In this document: positions 5,555 to 5,681 of the stretch, in pieces
Layout: the number at the start of each line of letters is the position of its first letter
Position numbering within the stretch: position 1 is the stretch's first letter
Assembly: GCA_021792815.1 (NCBI GenBank)
Contig: JAJYTX010000220.1
Coordinates: 1-5,681, forward strand
Origin: Pseudomonadota bacterium
Lineage (GTDB): Bacteria > Pseudomonadota > Gammaproteobacteria > Steroidobacterales > Steroidobacteraceae
Length of the DNA: 5,681 bases
Direction: 5' to 3'
Translations under genes and position numbers: made by a program
The notes under the pieces: generated by a model
The model's input: only the letters and a program-made list of their open reading frames with translations
What the model was told of the DNA's origin: nothing
Database searches by the model: none

Positions 5555-5681
5555 ATGAAACGCATACTGGTCGGCATCAAGCGCGTGGTGGACTACAACG
5601 TGCGCATTCGTGTCAAGCCGGACGGCACGGGGGTGATGACCGAAGGGGTGAAGATGAGCGTGAACCCCTTCGATGAGATCG
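5555..5681 (+). CDS. etfB: Electron transfer flavoprotein beta subunit, N-terminal part
   Basis: The frame from the ATG at 5555 runs off the window after 42 codons and one base. It starts [20 protein letters not shown] and continues with '[11 protein letters not shown]'. The 'KRVVDYN' and 'NPFDEI' blocks are typical of EtfB from Pseudomonadota and mitochondria, whose first strand and helix help bind AMP. EtfB pairs with EtfA, which carries FAD, to accept electrons from flavoprotein dehydrogenases and pass them to ETF-quinone oxidoreductase. Only a weak purine stretch (GAACGAA) precedes the start. The gene follows the corrinoid activator by 65 bp in the same direction, so cotranscription is plausible but not shown. 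Whether it is a general housekeeping ETF or one dedicated to demethylation depends on sequence outside the window. Confidence 0.9.
   Translation, partial: MKRILVGIKRVVDYNVRIRVKPDGTGVMTEGVKMSVNPFDEI

Noticed and set aside
1..5681. CRISPR array, tRNA, rRNA, insertion sequence or attachment site
   Set aside because: No spaced direct repeats, clover-leaf-like structure, transposase motifs or terminal inverted repeats were seen; the sequence is accounted for by overlapping metabolic genes.

Overview
The window is GC-rich and coding almost end to end on the + strand. It reads as part of the chromosome of a high-GC bacterium. I favour a pseudomonad-type (Pseudomonadota) host because the closing gene starts like a proteobacterial electron-transfer flavoprotein beta subunit and every gene is densely packed in a GC-biased operon. 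This placement is an inference; no rRNA or other taxonomic marker is present.

Layout, all on the + strand: (1) the last 31 codons of a corrinoid (B12-binding) methyl-carrier protein, 1-96; (2) a DUF1638 protein, 112-729; (3) a small protein of the family misleadingly named 'virulence factor' (PF13769), 717-1055; (4) a stand-alone MetV-type, cysteine-rich 'MTHFR C-terminal' protein, 1055-1513; (5) a MetF-type methylenetetrahydrofolate reductase, 1510-2529; (6) a methyltetrahydrofolate:corrinoid methyltransferase of the pterin-binding (DHPS-like) fold, 2552-3472; (7) a [2Fe-2S]/ASKHA reductive activator of corrinoid proteins (RamA/RACo type), 3462-5489; (8) after a 65-bp gap with a GC-rich hairpin and an 18-codon mini-ORF, the first 42 codons of etfB, 5555-5681. 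Genes 2 to 5 and 6 to 7 overlap by 1 to 13 bp, so translational coupling in a single operon is likely.

Together the genes make a methyl-group disposal module. A methyl group taken from a methylated substrate (a methylamine, betaine or methoxy compound) would be loaded on the corrinoid protein. The DHPS-fold methyltransferase would move it to tetrahydrofolate, and MetF with MetV would oxidise methyl-THF to methylene-THF. The ASKHA protein would repair corrinoid that has drifted to the inactive Co(II) state. The downstream ETF is a candidate electron acceptor. The substrate-specific methyltransferase (for example MttB-like) is not in the window and would be expected just upstream. Two conserved but functionally unexplained proteins, DUF1638 and PF13769, sit inside this pathway and are the most interesting unknowns. 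No RNA gene, CRISPR array, insertion sequence or attachment site was seen.
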